Part shown: in pieces, positions 1-8,559 of the stretch
Layout: the number at the start of each line of letters is the position of its first letter
How positions within the stretch are numbered: position 1 is the first letter of the stretch
Assembly: GCF_003043945.1 (NCBI RefSeq)
Contig: NZ_PYXG01000003.1
Span: 124,001-188,000, forward strand
Source of the DNA: Prevotella sp. oral taxon 376
Lineage (GTDB): Bacteria > Bacteroidota > Bacteroidia > Bacteroidales > Bacteroidaceae
Reading direction: 5' to 3'
DNA length: 64,000 nucleotides
Position numbers and translations under genes: made by a program
Notes under the pieces: model-generated
The model's input: the letters and a program-made list of their open reading frames with translations, nothing else
Database searches by the model: none
Told to the model about the DNA's origin: nothing

Positions 1-1416
1 GCCGAAGCAGGACTTGTGGGGGATGGCAAGACCTTGAACACTACCGCCCTTCAGACCACCATCGACCGTCTTTCCCGTGAGGGCGGTGGTGTGTTGCAGC
101 TTAATCGGGGCATCTATCTCACGGGTTCCATCCTTCTCCGTTCGGATGTGGAGTTGCGCCTTGACAAGGGAACCGTGCTCTTGGGCAGTCCTAATCCCGA
201 CGATTATACCGATCTCCGTGAGCAGGTGGAGGGCAAGCCGATGCCGAAAAATGTCTACAGCCTTGCCCTCGTGGTGGCTTATAAGGGCAGGAACATCAAG
301 ATTACGGGTCGCGGCACCATCAACGGACAGGGACGCAAGGTGGCACTTGCCATCGACAGCCTACACCTGAAAGGCATCAAGAAAGACCCGAACTACTTCA
401 CCCGCCTGCATCGCCCCCGCGAGATCGTGCGTCCTAACCTGCTCAACTTCATGGAATGCGAGCAGGTGGAGCTCCGGGGCAACCACTATGAGGGCAGCGC
501 TTGCTGGGGACTGGTGTTCGTGAAGTGCCGTCAGCTGCACATAGAAGGCCTCGACATTCGCGACCGCGACTATTGGAACAACGACGGTATCGACATTGCC
601 GACTGCCATCATGTAGTGGTGCGCGACTGCCATGTGGATGCCGCCGACGACGGCATCTGCCTGAAGTCTGACGATCCGGAAGATACCAATAAGGACATTC
701 TCGTCGAGAACTGCCGCGTGGAGTCGTCGGCCTCCGCCATCAAGTTCGGTACGGCGAGCCTCGGAGGCTTTCAGGACATCATCATCCGCAATATCAAGGT
801 GAAGGACACCTTCCGCTCCGCCATCGCCATAGAGAGTGTCGACGGCAGCATCTGCAAGAATATCCTGGTGGAGAACATAGACGCCCGTAACACGGGCAAT
901 GCCATCTTTCTGCGCATCGGCAAGCGATGGGGCAAGCGGCAGGGCATTCTGGAGAATGTAATCCTGCGCAATATCACCTGCGAGGTGCCCTTCGAACGCC
1001 CCGACAAGGGGTATGACCTCCGCGGGCCTATAGAGGATACCATGCTCAACCCCATCCCCTCAAGCATCACGGGCACGCCCGAGATGAAGGTGAAGAATGT
1101 GGTGCTTGAGAATATCACCATCACCTGTCCCGGCCAGGCCTCCAAAGGCGTGCGCTATATCCCGTTGTGGAATATAGCCTCCATCCCTGAGAAGATCGAC
1201 AGCTATCCTGAATACGACATGTTCGGTGAGCTGCCGGCCTATGGATTCTATCTCCGTCATGTAGACGGCATTGTCTTCCGGAATGTCCGTTTCAAGCTGG
1301 ACGGTGAGGAATTCCGTCCTGCTTTCGTGCTCGACGATGCCAAGAATGTAACCTTCGAGCGCATTACCTATCCGAAAGGATACGATAAAAACCAGGTATA
1401 CTGGAAGAGGGACTGA
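1..1416 (+). CDS. GH28 family glycoside hydrolase (polygalacturonase-like), 5' partial
   Basis: This is a right-handed beta-helix enzyme of family GH28, which hydrolyses galacturonic-acid linkages in pectin. The reading frame is open from base 1 and the first residues (AEAGLVGDGKTLNT) match the conserved start of the GH28 fold, so the true start and any signal peptide lie upstream of the window. About 471 residues are visible. The catalytic region reads NNDGIDIADC followed by ADDGICLKS, which supplies the conserved NxD and DD aspartates. The next usual motif, GHG, is replaced by FGTASLGG, and the RIK motif by RSAIAIES, as in GH28 subgroups active on substituted pectins. The exact substrate cannot be told. 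The frame ends at TGA 1414-1416. Family assignment is firm; specificity is inferred. Confidence 0.9.
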   Translation, partial: AEAGLVGDGKTLNTTALQTTIDRLSREGGGVLQLNRGIYLTGSILLRSDVELRLDKGTVLLGSPNPDDYTDLREQVEGKPMPKNVYSLALVVAYKGRNIKITGRGTINGQGRKVALAIDSLHLKGIKKDPNYFTRLHRPREIVRPNLLNFMECEQVELRGNHYEGSACWGLVFVKCRQLHIEGLDIRDRDYWNNDGIDIADCHHVVVRDCHVDAADDGICLKSDDPEDTNKDILVENCRVESSASAIKFGTASLGGFQDIIIRNIKVKDTFRSAIAIESVDGSICKNILVENIDARNTGNAIFLRIGKRWGKRQGILENVILRNITCEVPFERPDKGYDLRGPIEDTMLNPIPSSITGTPEMKVKNVVLENITITCPGQASKGVRYIPLWNIASIPEKIDSYPEYDMFGELPAYGFYLRHVDGIVFRNVRFKLDGEEFRPAFVLDDAKNVTFERITYPKGYDKNQVYWKRD

Positions 1417-1431
1417 CGCTCCCCGCTATTT

Positions 1432-1729
1432 GCATGTGGGCAAAAGTCCCTTGCCATAGACGGGAAAAAGTTCTGTTTCATCCAGAAAGATACACTGGCA
1501 ACCATTGCCGTTGAGGGTGTCTTCCTCTCCGATGACTGCGATTTCGACAACACACAGATGTGGGATGTAGTGCGGGGAAGACATCTTCAAGGGCGGTTTT
1601 ACCGTCTTTGGGGGTAGCCAAGGAATCTCCGGGGGCTTCTCTACTCCTACCGGGCGCGGTGGCGGGGCGGCAGAGTTAAGTGCCATTGACGCCTGTTATC
1701 TGAGTTTTATCTGTAAATATATTTCTTAA
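1432..1729 (+). pseudogene. Decayed coding remnant of unknown function, apparent frameshift in a G run
   Basis: Protein-like sequence is visible in two plus-strand frames that join at a GGGG run near 1574-1577. The first frame (from about 1432) reads LAIDGKKFCFIQKDTLATIA and then VEGVFLSDDCDFDN, and hits a stop at 1615-1617. The second frame picks up at 1577 with EDIFKGGFTVFGGSQGISGG and runs to TAA at 1727-1729. Read together they give about 98 residues without a start codon, in a composition typical of secreted Bacteroidota proteins. No family is recognised. The simplest reading is the 3' end of a gene that lost its 5' part and picked up a one-base frameshift. It could also be chance, so confidence is limited. 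Confidence 0.4.
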
Positions 1730-2108
1730 TTGTCGGCTTTTGCGTATTCGGGAATGATCTGAATAATATTCAGAAAATGCCCCCCGAGTTTGCAAAAGAC
1801 CGTCTTTTGCATGCCTTTTAGCGGCCTTTTACAGGGCCGGAAACCGTTAGAAGGCAAGTGAAAAGCCGCTTCCTGTCTGCAAAAATTGCATATTTCTTTT
1901 TGAAATCAGCAAACCGAAAGATTAACGAAAGTTAAATGCGGCTTTTAAACGAGTTGTAAGCCCATCAAACAGTTCTGGCCTATCATTTCCACCCCAGCCG
2001 TCCGCGTCGCTTCTCGAGGAAAATGGATAATTATGCATTAATAACAGTCTCTATTGTAATATAATTTAGCCGATTTGACTCTCGCCATGTTCCTGCAGGG
2101 GAGAAAGC
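1730..2108. other. Intergenic region with dispersed repeat elements
   Basis: No gene was found here. Between about 1790 and 1880 the sequence carries words shared with other intergenic gaps of this window: CCGTCTTTTGCA, CCTTTTAGCGGCCTTTTAC and CCGTTAGAAGGC. Positions 2021-2038 (AAATGGATAATTATGCAT) recur with one mismatch at 17512-17529. The rest is AT-rich and unexplained. Confidence 0.5.
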
Positions 2109-3233
2109 CTATTTTGATCCTTTCCTTCGGTTGCAGTCGCGGCAGAGCATCTGGCAGTTTTCTTCTACGGTGCGCCCTCCCTCGCTCCAAGGAGTGATAT
2201 GGTCGCCCTCCATCTGTTCGATTTCGAAGTGCTGGTGGCATATCGGGCACACGCCTCCCTGCCGCTCGTAGATGGTCAACTTGATGTCCTCGGGAAAGGC
2301 GCGAAGCCCCAGATAATGCTCATCGCGTGTCAATACATAGGGACAGATGCCCTTTTTCGATTGTACTTCTGAATCTATGATGAGGCGTGCCATCTCTTTG
2401 TCGAGGCTTGCCTTGTCGAGAATCTTATGGTGAAAGCGGTCATAGAGCCCGCCCCAGTCTATGCCCTTCATGATGCTCTTGCGTTTCCCGAGATCGAAGG
2501 TTGCCGTTATCCAAGTGATGACCGACGAGAAATACTGCCACAGCTGTGCGGCGTTCGGGTCGTGCTGATGCAGTGCCATATAGCCCTCTATGCTCATTTT
2601 GGGTGTTGGGGGAACGCTTAGCGATCCTGCCATCCAGCGCAGGGCGGTCTCCAGGAAGTCTTGTCGGATGGGTGAGCCGTTCATCAGCAACCTACCCATA
2701 TTGTATGCCGGGCAGTTGGTTTTTGAGAAATAACGCTTGGCATCACTCACGAATGGTCCGGCATAGACAGCGTTGCGCAATTCCTGCGGGGTGAGTCTTT
2801 CTCCCGAGATGTTGATGGTTTCAAACCAGTTGAGTTTTTCTTTATCGTTGCCGCTGCACACATAGACCATCAGTTCGTAGTCAAGTATCTGCTGTTTTTC
2901 CGGCTCCGTGAGGTTGTGGAAGTACTGAAATTCGTAGGCAAATACGCCCGTTACATACTGACAGAGCGATATTGTGCGCTGCTGACCGTCCATGACCTCG
3001 TAGGGGACATCGGCGTCCGCATCCCGACAAGCCCAGTACATCACATTCAAGGGGAAGCCCCGCTTGACGGTGGTAATCACCGCTTCGCGCTTTTTCTCGT
3101 CATAGATGAATTCCCGCTGGTAAGGAGGGCGGATGTCGAGCTTGCCTCCGAAGCCTTTTACGCCTCCTTCATCGTTGTCTTCATAGCCGTCGGTGAGTTC
3201 ACGGACGGTGATTTTTCTAAGTTCGATTTGCAT
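2109..3233 (-). CDS. DUF262 domain protein with C-terminal HNH nuclease
   Basis: The protein has 374 residues. The N-terminal half is a DUF262 (ParB-like) domain with PPYQREF at about 36-42 and the signature DGQQR at 82-86. In other DUF262 proteins this domain binds or hydrolyses nucleotides and governs DNA cleavage. The last 48 residues form a canonical HNH nuclease with a zinc knuckle: CPIC, then GDHITPWSEGG, then LCRDCNRRKG. It starts 12 bp after the EcoRI-type methylase gene on the same strand, so the two are probably cotranscribed and form a restriction-modification-like pair. GmrD and SspE combine DUF262 with a different HNH type (DUF1524), so this is related in design but not the same. 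Its role as the restriction partner is inferred from domains and position. Confidence 0.85.
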   Translation of the reverse strand: MQIELRKITVRELTDGYEDNDEGGVKGFGGKLDIRPPYQREFIYDEKKREAVITTVKRGFPLNVMYWACRDADADVPYEVMDGQQRTISLCQYVTGVFAYEFQYFHNLTEPEKQQILDYELMVYVCSGNDKEKLNWFETINISGERLTPQELRNAVYAGPFVSDAKRYFSKTNCPAYNMGRLLMNGSPIRQDFLETALRWMAGSLSVPPTPKMSIEGYMALHQHDPNAAQLWQYFSSVITWITATFDLGKRKSIMKGIDWGGLYDRFHHKILDKASLDKEMARLIIDSEVQSKKGICPYVLTRDEHYLGLRAFPEDIKLTIYERQGGVCPICHQHFEIEQMEGDHITPWSEGGRTVEENCQMLCRDCNRRKGSK

Positions 3234-3245
3234 GATAGTATAGTT

Positions 3246-4280
3246 TTATAATTCTTTATTTCTAATTAAAAGGCGTGCATAAACTCCTTTTCCATTGACA
3301 TAGAATTTTGCTCTTCCATCATCTCCATTAGTCAACTCGTCTCCTTTAGCTCCACTCATTAGACCTAATATCTCGAATTGTTTAGGATTATATTTGTCCA
3401 AAAAAGTGATGGGCACGCCCATGATTCCATCATAGTTGTAGGGTATCTCGTTGGTCTTGTTCACATTAATAGCATCATAATTGTCGTACTTTTGGTAGTC
3501 TTCAGGGTTGTAGGTCTTATATAAAATCAGCTCCTCATTCCGCTTCCGGGTTTCCAAGTTGGTAAACCAGTGCACGCCGGAGACCCTGATCATACCCTCC
3601 CGATGATCCCCCGCTGAAGCTGTATCTTCGTAGACGGAGTGGAAATGGGTGGCTCCTCCCTTGAATCCATATCCCAACCAGAGCCTATTTTCTTTGATAA
3701 GAGGGAAGATTTCCTTATAGGTGATGGCGTTCTGATGGCCTATGATGAGGAATTTCTTGCCGTATTCCATCAGTTGTGCCACATATTCCCTGAAGAGGGA
3801 AAATGGTGGATTGGTTACTACGATGTCGGCCTCTTTGAGCAGCGCCACGCACTCCGTGCTGCGGAAATCGCCGTTGCCCTTGAGCAGCGTGAGGGCGTTC
3901 TTATCGTTCTGCAACAGGTACTGCACATCGGCCAGGTTGACCACGCCGTCGCCATTCTCGTCTTTCACTTCGGAAATCTCTATCTTGTGTGCGATTTTCT
4001 TAGGTTCTTCCTCGCTGTCGAAGTGCAACATCAGCTCATTTCCTTGTACGGGTGATCCGTCGTAGCAGGTAGCAATGAGCTTCTTCAAGCCCAGTACATT
4101 GAAGTTGAGGGCAAAGTATTTGAAGAAGTTGCTCTCATAGGGGTCGTCGCAATTGCAGAATACGGTCTTGCCGCGAAAGTGCTCCCGATAGTGGCGAAGC
4201 TCGTTCTCGATGTCTGAAAGTTGCGTGTAGAACTCGTCTTTCTTGTTCCGCATCGCATCTGATAAGGTCTTGTTTGCCAT
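3246..4280 (-). CDS. EcoRI-family adenine-specific DNA methyltransferase
   Basis: The protein has 344 residues, about the usual length for EcoRI-family N6-adenine methylases. The catalytic motif NPPF is at 157-160, inside ADIVVTNPPFSLFREYV. The N-terminal stretch NCDDPYESNFFKYF is also typical of this family. It would transfer a methyl group from S-adenosylmethionine to adenine in a specific site; the site cannot be read from sequence. Residues 107-118 (DENGDGVVNLAD) look like an EF-hand or dockerin-type calcium loop placed before the catalytic motif. The gene precedes the DUF262-HNH gene by 12 bp. No promoter was seen directly before its ATG (4278-4280); the nearest one lies upstream of the structured RNA at 4341-4564. 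Confidence 0.9.
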   Translation of the reverse strand: MANKTLSDAMRNKKDEFYTQLSDIENELRHYREHFRGKTVFCNCDDPYESNFFKYFALNFNVLGLKKLIATCYDGSPVQGNELMLHFDSEEEPKKIAHKIEISEVKDENGDGVVNLADVQYLLQNDKNALTLLKGNGDFRSTECVALLKEADIVVTNPPFSLFREYVAQLMEYGKKFLIIGHQNAITYKEIFPLIKENRLWLGYGFKGGATHFHSVYEDTASAGDHREGMIRVSGVHWFTNLETRKRNEELILYKTYNPEDYQKYDNYDAINVNKTNEIPYNYDGIMGVPITFLDKYNPKQFEILGLMSGAKGDELTNGDDGRAKFYVNGKGVYARLLIRNKEL

Positions 4281-4340
4281 ATGCTATAGTGTTATTGGGC
4301 GTATTGCTTGTTCTCGGAGTGAGTTTTCTTTAGGGCACAA

Positions 4341-4564
4341 TAAAAGCGTGAACGGACTTCATCCACGCTTCAAAGGCCCTGAGAAAGCCCACTAAACCAG
4401 ATTAAGTCACGCCCACGCCATAGCGCAGACGCTTGCAACTTATTCTTTCGGTTTAGTTTTTTCTAGAATTTCTCAGGTTCTTGAAGCTGTTCCGAATAAT
4501 AGCAAACGCTATGTTTTTACCCACAAAAATACCGAAGAGAGTCCGCCGACTAATTCTCCGGCAT
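4341..4564 (-). ncRNA. Candidate structured RNA (6S-like hairpin or attenuating leader)
   Basis: Reading the minus strand from a promoter at 4568-4599, three nested perfect helices are visible: 4481-4487 with 4367-4373 (7 bp), 4469-4477 with 4378-4386 (9 bp), and 4450-4457 with 4391-4398 (8 bp). They form one long hairpin closed by a GC-rich tip. A separate 5-bp hairpin with a 4-nt loop is at 4499-4512. A 7-bp stem (4364-4370 with 4344-4350) followed by a short T run looks like a terminator. The outer helix and this stem share bases 4367-4370, so they exclude each other, as in an attenuator. No long ORF is present. It might be a stand-alone RNA such as 6S RNA, or a regulated leader of the methylase gene. 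No known family was matched. Confidence 0.5.
4344..4370 (-). terminator. Terminator-like hairpin between the RNA and the methylase gene
   Basis: On the minus strand AAGCGTG, a 13-nt loop and CACGCTT form a perfect 7-bp stem followed by TTA. The T tract is short, so termination may be partial. Four bases are shared with the outer helix of the upstream RNA. Confidence 0.5.
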
Positions 4565-4567
4565 CGG

Positions 4568-4599
4568 CAAAGGTAGCATATATTTTCCGAAGAATCAAG
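4568..4599 (-). promoter_or_regulatory. Predicted promoter of the structured RNA / methylase unit
   Basis: The minus strand carries TACCTTTG at 4575-4568, a full match to the Bacteroidota -7 box TAnnTTTG. CTTG lies 20 bp upstream at 4599-4596 as the -33 element. Transcription would start near 4562-4564. Confidence 0.5.
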
Positions 4600-4682
4600 T
4601 TTTCGCCCGGTTTATTTTTTTGTTTGTTTTTCAGGAGGGCGGTCATGGGTAGGTGAATTTAACCGCTTTTATCTTTTTATAT

Positions 4683-4713
4683 TTTGTAAATCAGTGGGAA
4701 AATTGTAACTTTG
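4683..4713 (+). promoter_or_regulatory. Predicted promoter of gpmI
   Basis: TTTG at 4683-4686, a 19-bp spacer and TAACTTTG at 4706-4713 match the Bacteroidota sigma consensus exactly. The gpmI start codon is 39 bp downstream of the -7 box. Confidence 0.8.
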
Positions 4714-4752
4714 TAGGCAGAAATATAACGAATAAAAAACAGATATAAACTT

Positions 4753-6273
4753 ATGGCAAAGAAAGCTTTATTGATGATTCTCGACGGATGGGGAATCGGC
4801 AAGCATGGTGAGGGCGATGTAATCTACAATACGCCGACCCCCTACCTGGATTATTTGAACGCCGTGTCGGCTCACTCCCAGCTGATGGCGTGTGGCGAGG
4901 ATGTGGGTCTGCCCGACGGTCAGATGGGTAACTCGGAGGTCGGCCACCTGAACATTGGTGCCGGAAGAGTGGTCTACCAGGATCTCGTGAAGATTAACCG
5001 TGCCTGCAAGGACGGCTCCATCCTCCGGAATCCGGAAATACAGAATGCCTACGGTTATGCCCAGAAGACGGGCAAGAAACTCCACCTGATGGGGCTGACC
5101 TCTACCGGCGGTGTGCATTCTTCACTCGACCACCTTTTCAAACTCATTGAGATCTCCAGGGAATATGGCCTCAAGGACACTTATGTGCACTGTTTCATGG
5201 ACGGGCGCGACACCGATCCGAAGAGCGGCGCCGGCTTTATCAAGGAAGTTCAGGAAGTCTGCGACAAGAATGGCGCGCACATTGCGAGCATCGTGGGGCG
5301 TTTCTATGCCATGGACCGCGACAAGCGCTGGAACCGCGTGAAGCAAGCTTACGACCTGCTCGTAGAGGGTAAGGGCAAGCAGGCTGCCGACATGGTGAAG
5401 GCCATGGAGGAAAGCTATGCCGACGATGTTACCGACGAATTCATCCTTCCCATCAACAATTCCACCGTCGATGGAACCATTCAGGAGGGAGATGTCGTGA
5501 TTTTCTTCAACTTCCGCAACGACCGTGCCAAGGAGCTTACCACGGTGCTTACCCAGCAGGATATGCCCCAAGAGGGAATGCACATCGTCAAGAACCTGCA
5601 GTATTACTGCATGACACCTTACGACGCGAGCTTCACGAATGTTCATGTACTTTTCCCCAAGGAGAATGTAACGAATACGCTGGGCGAGTATCTCTCTGCG
5701 CTGGGCAAGAAGCAACTCCACACCGCGGAGACCGAGAAGTATGCGCATGTAACTTTCTTTTTCAACGGCGGTAGGGAGGAACCTTACGAGGGGGAGGACC
5801 GCATACTGGTTCCCTCGCCCAAGGTGGCCACCTACGACCTCAAGCCCGAGATGAGTGCATATGAGGTAAAGGATAAATTGGTGGATGCCATCAATACTCA
5901 ACTCTATGACTTTATCGTCGTGAACTTCGCCAATGGCGACATGGTGGGGCATACGGGGGTATACCACGCCATTGCAAAGGCCGTATGGGCAATAGACCAT
6001 TGCGTGCATGATGTCATCGAGGCGGCAAAAGCCAATGACTACGAGGCCATCATCATTGCCGACCACGGTAATGCCGATAATGCCATCAATCCGGATGGAA
6101 CGCCCAATACGGCCCACTCCCTCAACCCCGTTCCTTTCATCTATGTAACCGACAACAACTCGGCAAGGGTGAAGAATGGGCGTCTGGCCGATGTGGCTCC
6201 CTCCCTCCTGCATATCATGGGACTGGAACAGCCGGAAGCCATGACGGGCGAGAACCTGATAGAAGACAAGTAA
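4753..6273 (+). CDS. gpmI: 2,3-bisphosphoglycerate-independent phosphoglycerate mutase
   Basis: This glycolytic enzyme interconverts 3-phosphoglycerate and 2-phosphoglycerate in the cytoplasm using two manganese ions and a phosphoserine intermediate. It has 506 residues, the usual length. The N-terminal metal motif is DGWG at 11-14, the nucleophile is Ser61 in [12 protein letters not shown], and the second metal cluster contains [10 protein letters not shown] near the C terminus. The start at 4753 follows a consensus promoter at 4683-4713. ung starts 51 bp downstream on the same strand and may be cotranscribed. No cofactor-dependent mutase is present in the window. Confidence 0.97.
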   Translation: MAKKALLMILDGWGIGKHGEGDVIYNTPTPYLDYLNAVSAHSQLMACGEDVGLPDGQMGNSEVGHLNIGAGRVVYQDLVKINRACKDGSILRNPEIQNAYGYAQKTGKKLHLMGLTSTGGVHSSLDHLFKLIEISREYGLKDTYVHCFMDGRDTDPKSGAGFIKEVQEVCDKNGAHIASIVGRFYAMDRDKRWNRVKQAYDLLVEGKGKQAADMVKAMEESYADDVTDEFILPINNSTVDGTIQEGDVVIFFNFRNDRAKELTTVLTQQDMPQEGMHIVKNLQYYCMTPYDASFTNVHVLFPKENVTNTLGEYLSALGKKQLHTAETEKYAHVTFFFNGGREEPYEGEDRILVPSPKVATYDLKPEMSAYEVKDKLVDAINTQLYDFIVVNFANGDMVGHTGVYHAIAKAVWAIDHCVHDVIEAAKANDYEAIIIADHGNADNAINPDGTPNTAHSLNPVPFIYVTDNNSARVKNGRLADVAPSLLHIMGLEQPEAMTGENLIEDK

Positions 6274-6324
6274 ACAAAAACAGGCAGAGAGCTTCCTCAC
6301 CGAAGGGGAGGCGCGAATTTTCCG

Positions 6325-6990
6325 ATGGATGTAAAGATTGAAGAAAGCTGGCGGCAGCAAGTTGGTGAGGAATTTGATAAGCAATACTTTGTCAGCCTTA
6401 CCCATTTCGTACGCGAGGAATATCTGCGTCATCAGTGTTTCCCTCCGGGAAGGCTCATTTTCAATGCCTTCAATCTTTGCCCTTTCGAGCAGGTGAAGGT
6501 CGTGATTATCGGTCAGGATCCTTATCACGAGATGGGACAAGCCATGGGCTTGAGCTTCTCTGTGCCGCAAGGGGTCATGATGCCGCCGTCGCTGATTAAT
6601 ATTTTCAAGGAGATAGAAGGTGATATAGGTACTCCGATGCCCGCCGATGGCGACCTTACCCGATGGGCAAGGCAGGGCGTGCTGCTGCTCAACGCCACGC
6701 TCACGGTGCGCGCCCATATGGCGGGAAGTCATCAGCGGCGGGGCTGGGAGGAATTCACCGATGCCGCCATCAAGGCGTTGAGTGCCCGGCGCGACCATTT
6801 GGTATTCATCCTCTGGGGCGGTTATGCCCGCTCGAAGCGCATGCTCATAGACCCACGGAAACATCTCGTGCTGGAATCGGTGCACCCCTCGCCGCTCTCG
6901 GCGAATCGTGGCGGATGGTTTGGAAATCATCACTTCTCCTGTTGTAATGCCTATCTTGAACAGAACGGGATCGCTCCCATCCAATGGTAA
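6325..6990 (+). CDS. ung: Uracil-DNA glycosylase, family 1
   Basis: This enzyme removes uracil from DNA as the first step of base excision repair. It has 221 residues, normal for family 1. The water-activating loop GQDPYH contains catalytic Asp65. The C-terminal leucine/DNA-intercalation loop HPSPLSANRG contains His187. The gene lies 51 bp after gpmI and overlaps the next gene by 7 bases, which suggests translational coupling. Confidence 0.97.
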   Translation: MDVKIEESWRQQVGEEFDKQYFVSLTHFVREEYLRHQCFPPGRLIFNAFNLCPFEQVKVVIIGQDPYHEMGQAMGLSFSVPQGVMMPPSLINIFKEIEGDIGTPMPADGDLTRWARQGVLLLNATLTVRAHMAGSHQRRGWEEFTDAAIKALSARRDHLVFILWGGYARSKRMLIDPRKHLVLESVHPSPLSANRGGWFGNHHFSCCNAYLEQNGIAPIQW

Positions 6991-7586
6991 AACAGCAACT
7001 TCACATCCTTCAAGTGGGCAATGTGCTCGTCTCTCCCGATATATTCACCGAGTATTTCTGCTGCGACCTCGATGTCTGCAGGGGTATCTGTTGCGTGGAA
7101 GGCGACGCGGGAGCGCCCGTGGAGCTGGATGAAATCGCGGAAATAGAGAATTGTCTGGATGTCGTCTGGGGCGATTTGTCGGCCTCGGCGCAGTCGCTGA
7201 TCGACCGTCAGGGCGTCGCCTATGCCGACAGGGACGGCGAACTGGTAACCAGTATTGTGAATGGGAAAGACTGCGTGTTTACCTGTTATTCGGGGGCGAC
7301 TTGCTTGTGCGCCTTGGAAAGGGCGTGCCGGCAGGGGAAGAGCCGGTTTATGAAGCCGGTTTCCTGTTCGCTTTATCCTATCCGGGAGAAGAAGTTTCCG
7401 GGAGGAATTTCAGGCATCAACTATCACAAATGGCAAATTTGTGAATCTGCAAGGATAAAGGGCAGAGAGCTTGGTCTGCCTTTATACAAGTTTCTGAGAG
7501 AGCCATTGATTCGTCGGTTTGGTGCCGAGTGGTATCAAGAACTTCTTGAGATAGCCGATGAACTGCGGGCTCAGGGGCTGATTTAA
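6984..7586 (+). CDS. DUF3109 family cysteine-rich protein
   Basis: The protein has 200 residues and a pattern of conserved cysteines: FCCDLDVCRGICC near the N terminus, then CVFTCYSGATCLC and PVSCSLYPIR in the middle. This matches DUF3109, a Bacteroidota family related to YkgJ-like putative iron- or zinc-binding proteins. Its biochemical role is unknown. The start ATG (6984-6986) lies inside the end of ung, giving a 7-base overlap, so the two genes are likely translated together. It converges with the AraC gene, whose stop is 12 bp away. Confidence 0.85.
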   Translation: MVKQQLHILQVGNVLVSPDIFTEYFCCDLDVCRGICCVEGDAGAPVELDEIAEIENCLDVVWGDLSASAQSLIDRQGVAYADRDGELVTSIVNGKDCVFTCYSGATCLCALERACRQGKSRFMKPVSCSLYPIREKKFPGGISGINYHKWQICESARIKGRELGLPLYKFLREPLIRRFGAEWYQELLEIADELRAQGLI

Positions 7587-7597
7587 TTCCCTCTTTC

Positions 7598-8476
7598 TTA
7601 GGTTCTTCTGTATGCGGAAGGCGACAATCCGGTGTGTTCCCGGAAGTATTTGCCAAAGAAACTTTGGTTGGGGAAGTTCATTTCTTGCGAAATCTCTTTG
7701 ATGCTTTTCGTGGAACTCTTTAGCTGAACACGGATTTCGCGCACCACATAGTTGTCTATCCACTCGTTGGGCGTGCGTTTGCTAATCTGCCTCACCGTCT
7801 CGGAAAGGTATTTCGGGGTGATGCAGAGTTGCTGCCCATACCAGCTCACGCGCCTTTCGTGCTTGAAGTTCTCCTCCAGTAAATGCATGAATTGAATGAA
7901 GATGGTCTCGCTGCGGGTCTGTTTCTTGTCGCTGTGCTGCTGGATGCGGTAGATGCTGTTGCCGATGTCGTAGAGCATGGTGGTGAGCAGCGAGCATACC
8001 ACATCCTTGCGGAAATGGTGGGAAGTGTCGAGCATCTTGCGGCGAATGAGCTCGTAATACTCCTTGAAAACCTCTTCCTCGTCACTCAAAAGGCGGAAGA
8101 CCGGATGGGAGCGAGAGAACAGAAACACGGAAGAAATCTCGTGAATGTCCTTCACCATCTCGGAAAAGAAGTTGAAACTGACCATCAGCCCGATGCCGTT
8201 GAAGTCGCGGCTGCGTAGGAAATCACCGGTTACCTGTCCGTGGCTGATGATGAGCACATCGCCGGCAGATACCTCGTGCATCTCCGTATCGACGGTGTAG
8301 CGGGCCTCACCCTGCAGGCATAAGCCGACGAGAATGCAGTCGAGGACACGGGGTTCTGTAGGGAACGGCAACTTGGCAAACTGGTCGAAGAGGATAATGT
8401 CGTCATCGATATATTCGCCTTGGAATGCCTTTTTGGCCTTTGCGATTGTAATCGGTTCGAATTGAAAATTGCTCAT
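7598..8476 (-). CDS. AraC family transcriptional regulator
   Basis: The protein has 292 residues. The C-terminal 100 carry two helix-turn-helix motifs of the AraC/XylS type, with LCITPKYLSETVRQISKRTP in the first and IKEISQEMNFPNQSFFGKYF in the second, ending in the usual GLSPSAYRR. The N-terminal part (about 1-170) has a cupin-like sensing region. It lies 83 bp downstream of a GH78-like gene on the same strand. A TATCTTTG box on the minus strand at 8501-8494 suggests its own promoter. It may control the neighbouring glycosidase genes, but its ligand is unknown. Confidence 0.93.
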   Translation of the reverse strand: MSNFQFEPITIAKAKKAFQGEYIDDDIILFDQFAKLPFPTEPRVLDCILVGLCLQGEARYTVDTEMHEVSAGDVLIISHGQVTGDFLRSRDFNGIGLMVSFNFFSEMVKDIHEISSVFLFSRSHPVFRLLSDEEEVFKEYYELIRRKMLDTSHHFRKDVVCSLLTTMLYDIGNSIYRIQQHSDKKQTRSETIFIQFMHLLEENFKHERRVSWYGQQLCITPKYLSETVRQISKRTPNEWIDNYVVREIRVQLKSSTKSIKEISQEMNFPNQSFFGKYFREHTGLSPSAYRRT

Positions 8477-8559
8477 AAGACAACTTTTAGTTGCAAAGAT
8501 ACGGCATTCTAATGGAAAAAAGGAACAAAATCGAGGGTTTTTATTCTTAAAATGGAGAA

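Noticed and set aside
4344..4560. tmRNA, RNase P RNA or SRP RNA as identity of the structured RNA
   Set aside because: None of their conserved words is present (no alanyl acceptor end or T loop, no GAGGAAAGTCC core, no SRP tetraloop region).
5122..6984. Long minus-strand open frame (620 codons) opposite gpmI and ung
   Set aside because: It is a shadow of two well-supported genes, mirrors their codon pattern, has no family motifs and no start signal.
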